Source of the DNA: Myxococcota bacterium
GTDB taxonomy: Bacteria > Myxococcota > Polyangia > GCA-2747355 > JAKLHH01
Length of the DNA: 8,958 bases
Assembly: GCA_022710245.1 (NCBI GenBank)
Contig: JAKLHH010000238.1
Location: 1-8,958, forward strand
Direction of reading: 5' to 3'
This document shows positions 1 through 6,546 of this stretch, in pieces (the stretch's first letter is position 1; every line of letters starts with the position of its first letter). Made by a program: the position numbers and the translations under genes. The notes below the pieces were generated by a model. It was not told the DNA's origin. It ran no database searches and saw only the letters and a list, made by a program, of their open reading frames with translations.

Positions 1-353
1 CGCACCGCCAGCTGCTGCACTTGCCCACCGGCCACCGTCATCTCCAGGGTCACCTGGTCGCCCAGGGAGATGCTGTGCGCACCGTCGCGACCGAAGTGCT
101 CGACCACCGCCTCGGGCTCGCGCGGCCCTACCAGCGGCTGCAGCAACCGCCGCGCGCCCTCGCTGCGCCCGATGGTGCGCAGCAGGCCGCGGCCGTAGAG
201 GCCCCGACCATCGAGCCCCCGCTGGTGCCTGGCCCGCCGCACATCCCGGAGGTAGCCCTCGGGCGAGCGCACCCAGGCTGGCTCCGCCCGGAGCGACGCC
301 GAGCACAGCCCCACAAGACCCAGACTGACCACAGCGAGAAGCAGGCGAGCCAT
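1..353 (-). CDS. Secreted protein of unknown function, N-terminal part
   Basis: The reading frame starts at the ATG at 353-351 and leaves the window at base 1, so only about 117 residues are visible. The first 23 residues form a classical Sec signal peptide: MAR, a hydrophobic stretch of Leu, Val and Gly, then a small-residue region (LCSASLRA), with likely cleavage after Ala19 or Ala23. Cys17 follows Leu16, which does not fit a lipobox, so a soluble periplasmic or exported protein is more likely than a lipoprotein. The mature part is Arg-, Gly- and Leu-rich (residues 40-75) and then turns into beta-like sequence (HSISLGDQVTLEMTVAGG). An AAGGG ribosome-binding site lies 5 bases before the ATG (359-363), which supports this start. 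It lies on the same strand as the transpeptidase gene, 166 bases downstream of that gene's stop. I do not recognise the family. Confidence 0.7.
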   Translation of the reverse strand, partial: MARLLLAVVSLGLVGLCSASLRAEPAWVRSPEGYLRDVRRARHQRGLDGRGLYGRGLLRTIGRSEGARRLLQPLVGPREPEAVVEHFGRDGAHSISLGDQVTLEMTVAGGQVQQLAV

Positions 354-519
354 GGGAGCCCTTGAGGCACGGCCCGTGCCAGGCGTTGCGGCCGCTGGCC
401 ACGGCCCTCCGCCGCGGGGAGCTCTTCGATTCCCGGGGCGCAGTGGATGCTTCATGCGCCACCGCGCGTCTCGAGTGACCGGCCTCGCGGCTGCTCGCCG
501 CCAGCCGTCTCCGATCCTA

Positions 520-1614
520 CTAGACCAGGGAGCGGGAGCCTCTCCTCCTGCCGCGCCGCCGCCAGCCGAGCCAGGCGAGCGCGACGAGGAGGCCCGCGCC
601 GGCGTCGCCCCCGCCGCCCACCGAGCAGCCTCCGGTCAGGGTCGGATCCTCCTCGCCCCCGCCGAGGCCCGCGGGGTGGCCCGCGTCGACGCGCGGCCCG
701 ACGCTGCCCGCGTCGGGGCGTGGCTGGAGCTCCGCGTCGCGCTGGGGCTGGCCGCTGCCCGCGTCGAGGTGCGGCTGGCTGCTGCCCGCGTCGGCGCCGG
801 GTTTTCCGCCCGCACAGTCGGCGGGGCAGCTGACGCTGGTCTCCTTGCCCTCGCAGCTCCCGTCGCCGCACGCGCCGCGCCCGACCGGCGCGTTGAGCGC
901 CGAGCTCGCGGCGTAGAGCAGGCTCCCGTCGTGGATCTTGTCCACCAGGTCGTGCTCGATCGCGCTGTCGAGCGCGAAGCACCCCTCGCTCCGTCCCTGC
1001 TTGCCCGAGTTGCTGTCGCTGACGTAGGCCGCCTCGTGCACGATGATCTCGCGGCTGCGCATGTTGGTGTTGGCCATGCCGTTCGGGCTCCCGTCGGGGG
1101 AGAGCCCGTCGACCATCATCGAGTGCGGGTGGGTCCCGTCGACGATCTCGCCCGTCAGCGCGAAGCCGAGCGAGCTCTTGTGGGAGCCGGAGACGTTGCC
1201 GAAGAGCGTCGCGTAGCCGTCGTTGTCCGGGTCGCTCCCGTCGCCGTGCGCGACCTTGTGGCCCTCCACCGCGCCGGTGGCGAGGTCGACCAGCCAGAAG
1301 CGATCCTTGCCCGAGTAGAGCGACAGCTGGACGACGACGAGGTACGCCTGCTTCGGGATCAGCGTGCCGTTCACGTCGAGGTAGAGCATCGCGTCCTCGA
1401 GGAGCCCGCGCGGGACGACGTCGCCAGGATCGAGGAGGTCGTACTTGTGGACGATCTTCGCGCGCGCGGCGACGGAGAGCGAGGGCAGGACGAACTGCGT
1501 GATGTCGAGGGTCGAGGCCGTCCTGCCGACGTCGGGTCCCCGGCTGGCGCAGGCCGCGAGCGTCACGATGCTCGCCAGGGGTAGGGCCAGGGCCAGGCTG
1601 CGCCAGGTTGCCAT
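520..1614 (-). CDS. Murein L,D-transpeptidase-like lipoprotein with MYXO-CTERM tail
   Basis: This 364-residue protein is probably a peptidoglycan-modifying L,D-transpeptidase of the YkuD_2 kind. Residues 1-22 are a lipoprotein signal with lipobox LAAC (Cys22). Residues about 50-235 form the catalytic domain, with the signatures SSLGFALTG (147-154), VDGLSPDG (168-175), His193 in IIVHEAAYV, and Cys212 in GRSEGCFALD. The His...GRSxGC arrangement is the active-site pattern of this family. Residues 249-267 form a cysteine cluster (CGDGSC...CPADC) of a type frequent in myxobacterial exported proteins. Residues 275-314 are a low-complexity linker of DAG-based repeats. Residues 329-357 are GGCSVGG, a hydrophobic helix and an Arg-rich end (WRRRGRRR), matching the MYXO-CTERM sorting tail. 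The ATG at 1614 is chosen because it starts the signal peptide directly; the frame is open further upstream but that part looks non-coding. No strong ribosome-binding site is visible. The exact substrate is unknown. Family assignment is from motif recognition only. Confidence 0.85.
   Translation of the reverse strand: MATWRSLALALPLASIVTLAACASRGPDVGRTASTLDITQFVLPSLSVAARAKIVHKYDLLDPGDVVPRGLLEDAMLYLDVNGTLIPKQAYLVVVQLSLYSGKDRFWLVDLATGAVEGHKVAHGDGSDPDNDGYATLFGNVSGSHKSSLGFALTGEIVDGTHPHSMMVDGLSPDGSPNGMANTNMRSREIIVHEAAYVSDSNSGKQGRSEGCFALDSAIEHDLVDKIHDGSLLYAASSALNAPVGRGACGDGSCEGKETSVSCPADCAGGKPGADAGSSQPHLDAGSGQPQRDAELQPRPDAGSVGPRVDAGHPAGLGGGEEDPTLTGGCSVGGGGDAGAGLLVALAWLGWRRRGRRRGSRSLV
673..792 (-). 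repeat. Degenerate DAG-repeat linker inside the transpeptidase gene
   Basis: This stretch encodes residues 275-314 of the transpeptidase, with DAG or DA recurring every 9-10 residues among Ser, Gln, Pro and Arg. The underlying DNA is a degenerate tandem repeat. It links the cysteine cluster to the C-terminal sorting tail and probably acts as a flexible spacer between the catalytic domain and the anchor. Such tracts can change length by slippage. Confidence 0.6.
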
Positions 1615-2000
1615 GGCGGAGCTGGTTGCAAGGCGGATGCCGGACGACCTCGGTGCCAAGTCGTTGGATTCAAGGTGCGTCCTCCCGCTGTGGGGGGAAG
1701 CTGGAGTCGCGAGGCACCACCTCTGCTGACCACCGTGCGCAGCTGCGTGGGGCGCCGTGGCTGCACCGCGGCCCTCCACCTTATCTGGATCCCGACTGCG
1801 GAGCCCGTTCACCTCGCGGCGCCCGACCACTTCAGGTCGCAGGCGGGTCGCGCGACCCGATCGTGACACGCGAGCTGGCACACGCGGCACAGGTTCAGGA
1901 GCGGAGGGCAAGCAGAGGTCCTCGAGATGATGACCTTCCCCGCGCGCAGCACGTGGCACGCGGCGTGCTGTCTGAGAGCTCATCCATTGCTGGAGGGCCG
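1615..2000. other. Divergent intergenic region
   Basis: This 386-base stretch separates the transpeptidase gene (minus strand) from the short lipoprotein ORF (plus strand). Both strands have open frames through it, but their translations are Arg/Pro/Ala-rich, show no domains and lack convincing starts, so I read it as non-coding. It should hold the promoters of both genes. The only recognisable one is the sigma-54-type site at 1954-1969 for the plus-strand gene. Nothing clear is visible for the transpeptidase. Confidence 0.5.
1954..1969 (+). promoter_or_regulatory. Candidate sigma-54 (-24/-12) promoter
   Basis: The sequence reads TGGCACG, four bases, then GTGCT. It matches the sigma-54 consensus TGGCACG-N4-TTGCW at all but one informative position, with the invariant GG (1955-1956) and GC (1967-1968) exactly 12 bases apart. 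Transcription would start near 1980, giving a leader of about 20 bases that contains the ribosome-binding site GGAGGG (1992-1997) before the ATG at 2001. Sigma-54 promoters are known to be common in myxobacteria and need an enhancer-binding activator; no activator gene or clear upstream binding site is visible. The site also lies within a 6-bp inverted repeat (1948-1953 with 1964-1969), so a repressor operator is an alternative reading. Confidence 0.45.
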
Positions 2001-2315
2001 ATGAGGCAGACACCTCTGCTGACCTGCCTGCTGATGCTCGCGATGAACGGGTGCGGAAGCAACCGACCAGGCAGCGTCGCCGATGGCAGCGCTCAAGACC
2101 TCGGCTGGTCTTCCTCGGTTACTGGAACCTGCTCGGCTTCAAGCTCTGAGCGGCAGCTCGGCGTGGGTCCTGGGTCATGGGTCTCCCGGCCCGCGGGCCA
2201 AGATCACCCCATCGACGCCAGCGCCGTCGAGAGGGCGACCGCGGACTCGCACCAGTCCGCGATCGCCGGGTCCGGGAACTTGCTGGTCGTCGCCATCACC
2301 TCCAGTCCGTCGTGA
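2001..2315 (+). CDS. Short lipoprotein ORF, possibly a truncated gene
   Basis: The 104-residue frame opens with a lipoprotein-like signal: MRQ, a hydrophobic run, and LAMNGC with the acceptor Cys at residue 18, followed by a Gly/Ser/Asn-rich tether. GGAGGG lies 3 bases before the ATG, and a sigma-54-type promoter sits about 45 bases upstream, so the 5' end looks like a genuine gene start. The rest is unconvincing. After residue 35 the codon pattern loses the strong GC3 bias of the neighbours, and the last 37 codons (2204-2315) run antisense through the 3' end of the minus-strand gene. It may be a real small lipoprotein or the 5' remnant of a larger gene lost by deletion or frameshift. No family was recognised. 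Confidence 0.4.
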   Translation: MRQTPLLTCLLMLAMNGCGSNRPGSVADGSAQDLGWSSSVTGTCSASSSERQLGVGPGSWVSRPAGQDHPIDASAVERATADSHQSAIAGSGNLLVVAITSSPS

Positions 2316-3166
2316 CTCAACAGGCAGCGTCCGACCAGCGCGCCGTTGACGACCGCGGCCAGGCGGACACGAAGAGCACGGATCGTGCTACCGACAGCAG
2401 CGGCGTCTCGCGATGCGACGGAGAGCTCTCCGAGGTCCGCGAAGGCGTCGTCGTGCGGGTCGCTGTAGTAAGCGCGAGCGCCCTGCGACAGCCCCGGTGG
2501 CGTGATGATCGTGGGCGCCGACCAGCGACTCGCACAGCGTCGATCGCGCAGCGTGACGATCAGGCGTGGAGGGGTTCGCGGCAGCGGCGACTCTGCCTCT
2601 GGCTGCTGCGGGGCCGCGAGAGGGCTGACAAAGCGCCACCACCAGCTGTAGATCGGTGACGTCGGATCGAGCGGAGCCGGGGGCGCCGTCCCCCGCGCGG
2701 GGAAGTCGATCTCGAACGAGAACGCTCGCTGACACGGGTCCGCCATCGTGGCCGCGCCGAGAGCTGGCGCGGGGAACCCCGGGAGCCTGTCGGAGACGCT
2801 GGTCAGGATCTCGCGAAGGACGCTCCGCGGAGGAGCCACGGGCAGCCAGATCGGGCAGCGTTTTCCCGCAGCCCGGAGGGCGAGCTTCGTGGGCGGCAGC
2901 GGGAGCCCGTCGGGGATGGTGCGCGACAGCGTGCTCGGGCCTGCGGGCACCTCACCGAGACTCACGACGTCCTTCTCGATCTGGACGGTCGCATCGACGA
3001 TGGTCAGACCACATCCGCGCGACGCCACCAGCTCGACCCAGACGACGGCGGGTTCGCTGAAGAAGCCACCGTTGCCGAGGAACGGGGCGGGAGCGGGCCG
3101 CCGCTGCAAGGGCGCGACGACGGTTCGCGCGGGCGTGACCACCAGGTGGCGGATCGCGACGGTCAT
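2204..3166 (-). CDS. Conserved-looking hypothetical protein, 320 residues
   Basis: No domain is recognised. The protein has no signal peptide or membrane helix, so it is probably cytosolic. Residues 1-85 look beta-rich (VVWVELVAS, CGLTIVDATVQIEKDVVSL). A Pro-rich central part follows, including residues 160-200, which contain a Trp triplet (SWWWRFV, 174-180). The C-terminal part mixes strand and helix (RLIVTLRDRR; STIRALRVRLAAVVNGALVGRCLL). Six cysteines (52, 104, 145, 211, 281, 306) are scattered without a metal-site pattern. The ATG at 3166 lies 6 bases beyond the stop of the LRR gene (3173), and the nearest GGAGG is inside that gene about 14 bases away, so translation is probably coupled. 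Strong GC3 bias supports real coding. The 3' end overlaps the convergent lipoprotein ORF by 112 bases. A functional link to the LRR protein is inferred from spacing alone. Confidence 0.65.
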   Translation of the reverse strand: MTVAIRHLVVTPARTVVAPLQRRPAPAPFLGNGGFFSEPAVVWVELVASRGCGLTIVDATVQIEKDVVSLGEVPAGPSTLSRTIPDGLPLPPTKLALRAAGKRCPIWLPVAPPRSVLREILTSVSDRLPGFPAPALGAATMADPCQRAFSFEIDFPARGTAPPAPLDPTSPIYSWWWRFVSPLAAPQQPEAESPLPRTPPRLIVTLRDRRCASRWSAPTIITPPGLSQGARAYYSDPHDDAFADLGELSVASRDAAAVGSTIRALRVRLAAVVNGALVGRCLLSHDGLEVMATTSKFPDPAIADWCESAVALSTALASMG

Positions 3167-3172
3167 GCGAGG

Positions 3173-4183
3173 TCAGAGCGCCTCCGTGACGATGGTCAGC
3201 GCCGGGAGGCGACGCCGCAGATCGGCGAGCGCCGCGTCGTCGATCGCCCTCTCCGTCAGGCGCAGCTCCTTCAGCTCACGGAGCGCGCCGAGTGGGCTCA
3301 GATCGCTGACCCGGGTCTCGCGCAGGTCGAGAGCCTCCAGGCTGGTCAGCCTGGCGAGCGGCGCGACATCATCGACCGCGCAACCAGCCAGGCTCAGACC
3401 CCTGAGCCAGAGCTGGCCGAGCGGCTCGAGCTGCGCGAGGCCTCCGACGCGGACCAGCTCGAGGGTCTGTAGCCCCGTCAACGAGGTGAGCGGCGTCAGG
3501 TCGCCCGAGGTGAGCACGACCTCCGAGAGCTTGAGGGCTCTCAGCGACGGCGGCAGCGCGGCGAGCTCCCGAGGATCGACGCGGTCTCCGCTGAGGGTGA
3601 GGGTCTCGGCGTCCGTCGAGAGCACCTGCAGCCAGGGCAGACGGACCTCGCCGTCCACGCGGTGAGCGCTCGACTCCTGCGCCGCCTTGCGCACCCCCCA
3701 GGTGATCACGGTGGCCGCCGCGCGCAGCTCGTCGAGACCGCAGCCAGACGCCTGGCACTGGAGGGTGCCGCTCTTGAGGCACAGGTCGCCCCCCAGGACC
3801 AGGCGCCGGACGGCGAGCCGTACGGGCTCGTACGCGAGCAGCCGCCCGAGGACGTCACCCTCCCCTTGCACGAGGATCGCGTCATCGAAGAGGCGGTCGC
3901 CGGTCTGGAGGTCGAGCTTGCGTCGCCGGCTGAAGAACCCCTCCCAGCCGAAGCGGGCATCCAGTGAGAGCTGGAAGTCCGTCGCGCCGAGGGCCCGCGT
4001 CCTGGACCAATCCCACCCCGTGTGCTCGACCGTCTGCAGGTGAAGGCCGCCGGCGATGAGGCCCGGCGTGTTGCGGCCCCGGTCGCAAGGAGCGCAGGCC
4101 CTGAGGCCGCCGAGCTCCCGCGGCGCTCCAGCCATCTCCGTGTCGCAGAGATCGCAGCGCACTACCCGCTCACGAAACGGCAT
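3173..4183 (-). CDS. Zinc-ribbon protein with C-terminal leucine-rich repeats
   Basis: This 336-residue cytosolic protein has three parts. Residues 10-33 carry two CxxC pairs (Cys10/Cys13 and Cys30/Cys33), a typical zinc-ribbon or treble-clef spacing. Residues about 45-175 form a globular domain with a segment (LDLQTGDRLFDDAILVQGEG, 90-109) resembling domains of unknown function that follow zinc ribbons in other proteobacterial proteins; this is an impression from memory. Residues about 185-332 form roughly six leucine-rich repeats with a 22-24-residue period, best seen in LTSLTGLQTLEL, LTSLEALDLRETRVSDLSPL and LGALRELKELRL. LRRs usually form curved protein-binding surfaces, so a partner-recognition role is likely. 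GAAGGGA lies 3 bases before the ATG and supports the start. It sits between two minus-strand genes, 96 bases after one and 6 bases before the other. The partner and the pathway are unknown. Confidence 0.8.
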   Translation of the reverse strand: MPFRERVVRCDLCDTEMAGAPRELGGLRACAPCDRGRNTPGLIAGGLHLQTVEHTGWDWSRTRALGATDFQLSLDARFGWEGFFSRRRKLDLQTGDRLFDDAILVQGEGDVLGRLLAYEPVRLAVRRLVLGGDLCLKSGTLQCQASGCGLDELRAAATVITWGVRKAAQESSAHRVDGEVRLPWLQVLSTDAETLTLSGDRVDPRELAALPPSLRALKLSEVVLTSGDLTPLTSLTGLQTLELVRVGGLAQLEPLGQLWLRGLSLAGCAVDDVAPLARLTSLEALDLRETRVSDLSPLGALRELKELRLTERAIDDAALADLRRRLPALTIVTEAL

Positions 4184-4279
4184 GCGTCCCTTCGATCGGG
4201 CGTACCGCGCCTGAGGTCTGCGGCGAGCGCCTCACGGTCTTCCAGCGGTGAGCTCTACCCGGCCCCGGGCGGCGGTGGG

Positions 4280-4672
4280 TCAGCCCTGCTGCACCAGCAC
4301 GCTCAGGATGCGGACGATCCCCTGGGCGGCCTGGGACAGCGCCTGATCGTTGTGGTCGGCGTCTCCCTGGGCGCCGAGCCAGAAGGCGGAGTCACCCACG
4401 GCGACCCTGGTCATCAGCACGGGCACCCCGTCGATCTGCGTCCCGACCGTGGTGTCGGACACCCCCAGGTAGGGCAGCTTGACGAGCTCCACGGTGAGCC
4501 TGTCCGCGGCCTCCTCGTCGCCGCTGGTGGCCCAGACGTAGCCGTCGGAGTCGAGCAACGCCATGGCTCGCATCCGGTAGGCAGCCGTCACGTGCGTGAG
4601 CTGCAACCGAGCCGCTTCACTGGGCAGCCGGCTGCGCGTGCGCCGCCGATCCTGGTCGTATCCCTGTTCCAT
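4280..4672 (-). CDS. Small cytosolic protein, possibly Roadblock/LC7-like
   Basis: This 130-residue protein has no signal peptide or membrane segment. The ATG at 4672 is preceded by a strong ribosome-binding site (GGAGGGAGGA at 4679-4688, 6 bases away), which rules out the much longer upstream-open frame. The pattern is a basic N-terminus, a helix (residues 18-36), a strand-turn (MALLDSDGYVWATSGDEEAADRL split around Asp41-Gly44), a loop, paired strands (VPVLMTRVAV, SAFWLGAQG) and a C-terminal helix (QALSQAAQGIVRIL). This alpha/beta order with an LLDSDG turn resembles Roadblock/LC7-type dimeric modules, which partner with small GTPases in gliding myxobacteria. The match is only a fold impression. 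It would be the first gene of the three-gene minus-strand cluster. Confidence 0.65.
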   Translation of the reverse strand: MEQGYDQDRRRTRSRLPSEAARLQLTHVTAAYRMRAMALLDSDGYVWATSGDEEAADRLTVELVKLPYLGVSDTTVGTQIDGVPVLMTRVAVGDSAFWLGAQGDADHNDQALSQAAQGIVRILSVLVQQG

Positions 4673-4872
4673 GCCTGGTCCTCCCTCCACCCCGATCCCG
4701 GGGCTGGTCAGCGAACTACCGCCATCAATGCCAGCGATGCGCCTCGAGCACCGCTCGTTCCACCGCCGTGTGTGAGCATGGTCCCCTCCTCGGACAGCCT
4801 GACTCGCGGCAACCCCTCTCGGCAGGCAGGTGACCATGACGGCGCGAAGGGTGTCAAGGCGCGGCTGCAGGC
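4673..4872. other. Upstream region of the small-protein gene, ending at the IS
   Basis: These 200 bases lie between the start of the minus-strand small-protein gene and the left inverted repeat of the insertion sequence. Apart from the ribosome-binding site at 4679-4688 I see no gene or clear promoter. The promoter of the three-gene cluster should be here, or in the adjacent IS end. Confidence 0.4.
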
Positions 4873-4886
4873 CCCTAATCGTCGGG
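4873..4886 (+). repeat. IS terminal inverted repeat (low-coordinate end)
   Basis: CCCTAATCGTCGGG is matched perfectly in inverse orientation at 6806-6819. The similarity stops immediately inside the element, so the repeat is short for the family. This is the end downstream of the transposase gene. Confidence 0.8.
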
Positions 4887-5085
4887 CCAGCGCCCGCGCT
4901 GCCCTGGAGTGGGGTGGGAGCCTGGGCTGGCGGGGGGCGATGGGGCTGAGCAGAGTGGTTCGGCAGTGGTGAGGGGCGGGCAGCGCGGGCGGAGGGAGCG
5001 CCGGGGAGGTGCGGAGTGGAACGAGGGCAGAGGTGTGGCGTGGCGGCAGGCGGGCGGCAGGCGGAGGCGGCAGTACGAGGGCGGA
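4887..5085. other. G-rich non-coding arm of the IS with short tandem repeats
   Basis: These 199 bases between the inverted repeat and the transposase stop codon hold no gene. The plus strand is strongly G-biased. It contains a canonical four-tract G-quadruplex motif (runs at 4911-4914, 4916-4918, 4924-4926 and 4932-4937) and an 11-base unit GGCGGCAGGCG repeated twice head to tail at 5042-5063 with a partial third copy to 5073. Whether the transposase uses this arm or it is drifted DNA cannot be told from sequence. Confidence 0.5.
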
Positions 5086-6546
5086 TTAGGCGAGCGGGGG
5101 TTCGCCTGCGGCAGCGCGTGGGAGGGTGGCTCTGAGCGTCTTTCGCGCCTGGGCGTAGAGCGGCGCGAAGGGGAGCGCCGCGCTCAGGCGCAGCACGAGC
5201 TGGCGAGCGCTGCGGAGCAGACGGCCGGCGAGGTTGAAGAGGCGAAAGCGGAGCGCCTTGGGTCGAAGCGGGCGGTGCTCGGCGGGGAGTGTCTCGGCCT
5301 TGAGGAGCTCGAGGAGGTTGTGCGCGAGGACATTGAGCCTCCACCAGGCTGCGTTGGCGCCGAAGCGAGCGCAGGGGAGCGTGCCAGCGGCGAGATCATT
5401 CTTGAGGACGGCGTGGCCGTGCTCGACGGTGCCCTGTTTCTCGCGGTGCCAGCGAAGGAGCTGCTCACCTTCCCAGTCGAGATTGGTGACGACGGCGAAG
5501 TGACGCCAGCTGGAGTCCTCGTCGGTGAAGAGCTCGCGTTGGCGTGACCGGACGCGGATGGCAAGGTAGCGGAAGGTCGCGCCGTGCTTTTTGTGGTTTC
5601 TGCGCCAGTCGGGGATGAACTCGACCTCCGCCCACTGGCGCTCTTCGCCGTCATCGCCACGCTGCTGCGCATGTGTCGACCGATACGGCTGCCACGTAGA
5701 CTTGGGCAGCTTGCCGATGACCTTGGCGAGTGCCTCGCTCATATCTGCGGAGACGGCGAATCGAATGCCTTGCTCGTCGGCCCAGGTCAGAGCGTCTTCG
5801 TTGTAGAGCGCGCTGTCGGCGCGCAGGCGCCGCTCCTTGATGCCGGGCGGCAGCGCACCGAAGGCCCTCTGGAGGAACGCTCGTCCGGCGAACTCGGCGG
5901 GCACGTTTCCGTCGCGGAATTGCTCCGCTACCCAGCTGCCCTGCTCTGCCCAAAAGGCGAGCTGCGGCTGGTAGCCGCGAGTGCCCTCGTAGGCCACCAG
6001 CGCGCGGCGCTTGTCGGCCTCGACGATGGTGGCATCCACGTCGAGCGTTGCGCAGTCACAGGGACGAACCTTCTGCAGGCGCGAGGTGACGGCTGCGACG
6101 AGCTGCTGCAGGGCGCGCAAGCCAGGCCCCTCGGCACGGATCTGCGCCGTGCCTACCCGCGAGAGCTCGGCGTCGCGCTCCGCGCTGACCGGGCGGCCAT
6201 CCTCCTCCTGGTGAAAGCGATAGAGGAAGTCCTTGGCCTGCGTCGGCGAGGAGAGCTCGAAGCCGGCCAGAGCGCGCAGTCCTGGGTCGGCGCGCAACGT
6301 CCGCAGATCGTCGAGACAGTCGGCCCCCGCGGCGACCAGAAGCAAGATGCTCTCGAGGTGGCGCCGAGCGGTCCGTGCTCTCTTGTAGCCAAGGGCATCG
6401 CGGAGCTCGCGGTACAGCTTGGGCCGCAGCGTCACGCGCGCCTGCTCTAGGACCAGCGGCAGTCCGGCGTAGGCCGTCACGTCGCTGCGAGGTGAGTCGA
6501 TAACTTCGAGCTTGAAGCTCAGCACGCCCCGCGCTATCTCGGACAT
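5086..6546 (-). CDS. IS1380-family DDE transposase
   Basis: This 486-residue protein catalyses excision and integration of the insertion sequence through an RNase H-fold DDE active site. The triad is visible: Asp169/Asp171 in TLDVDATIVEADK, Asp244 in LRADSALYN, and Glu375 in REKQGTVEHGHAVLKND. The segments YEGTRGYQPQLAFWAEQ (186-202) and FGANAAWWRLNVLAHNLLELLK (395-416, after the catalytic Glu) are also characteristic of IS1380 transposases. The N-terminal region (about 20-115) would bind the element ends. The length is normal for the family and no frameshift or stop is seen, so it is potentially active. The ATG at 6546 is chosen over the upstream-open frame because AAGGAG lies 5 bases before it (6552-6557) and the sequence upstream looks non-coding. 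It is the only gene in the element. Confidence 0.93.
   Translation of the reverse strand: MSEIARGVLSFKLEVIDSPRSDVTAYAGLPLVLEQARVTLRPKLYRELRDALGYKRARTARRHLESILLLVAAGADCLDDLRTLRADPGLRALAGFELSSPTQAKDFLYRFHQEEDGRPVSAERDAELSRVGTAQIRAEGPGLRALQQLVAAVTSRLQKVRPCDCATLDVDATIVEADKRRALVAYEGTRGYQPQLAFWAEQGSWVAEQFRDGNVPAEFAGRAFLQRAFGALPPGIKERRLRADSALYNEDALTWADEQGIRFAVSADMSEALAKVIGKLPKSTWQPYRSTHAQQRGDDGEERQWAEVEFIPDWRRNHKKHGATFRYLAIRVRSRQRELFTDEDSSWRHFAVVTNLDWEGEQLLRWHREKQGTVEHGHAVLKNDLAAGTLPCARFGANAAWWRLNVLAHNLLELLKAETLPAEHRPLRPKALRFRLFNLAGRLLRSARQLVLRLSAALPFAPLYAQARKTLRATLPRAAAGEPPLA

Noticed and set aside
352..1584. Long plus-strand open frame (410 codons)
   Set aside because: It is the antisense shadow of the transpeptidase gene, whose minus-strand reading has a lipobox, catalytic motifs and sorting tail. 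The plus translation is Arg/Ala/Val low-complexity.
2188..2199. Perfect palindrome GGCCCGCGGGCC just after the stop of the 320-residue gene, considered as a terminator
   Set aside because: It has no unpaired loop and no T-tract in either direction, and GC-rich palindromes are frequent here by chance.
4810..4833. Sigma-54-like site on the minus strand upstream of the small-protein gene
   Set aside because: TTGCC is present but the -24 GG is not at the required distance.
4673..5344. Upstream extension of the small-protein gene on the minus strand
   Set aside because: The frame is open but Pro/Ala/Arg-rich, crosses the IS boundary and part of the transposase gene, and the ATG at 4672 has a strong ribosome-binding site.
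5584..6450. Plus-strand open frame of 288 codons in the IS
   Set aside because: It is antisense to the transposase, which has the full DDE motif set in the other strand.
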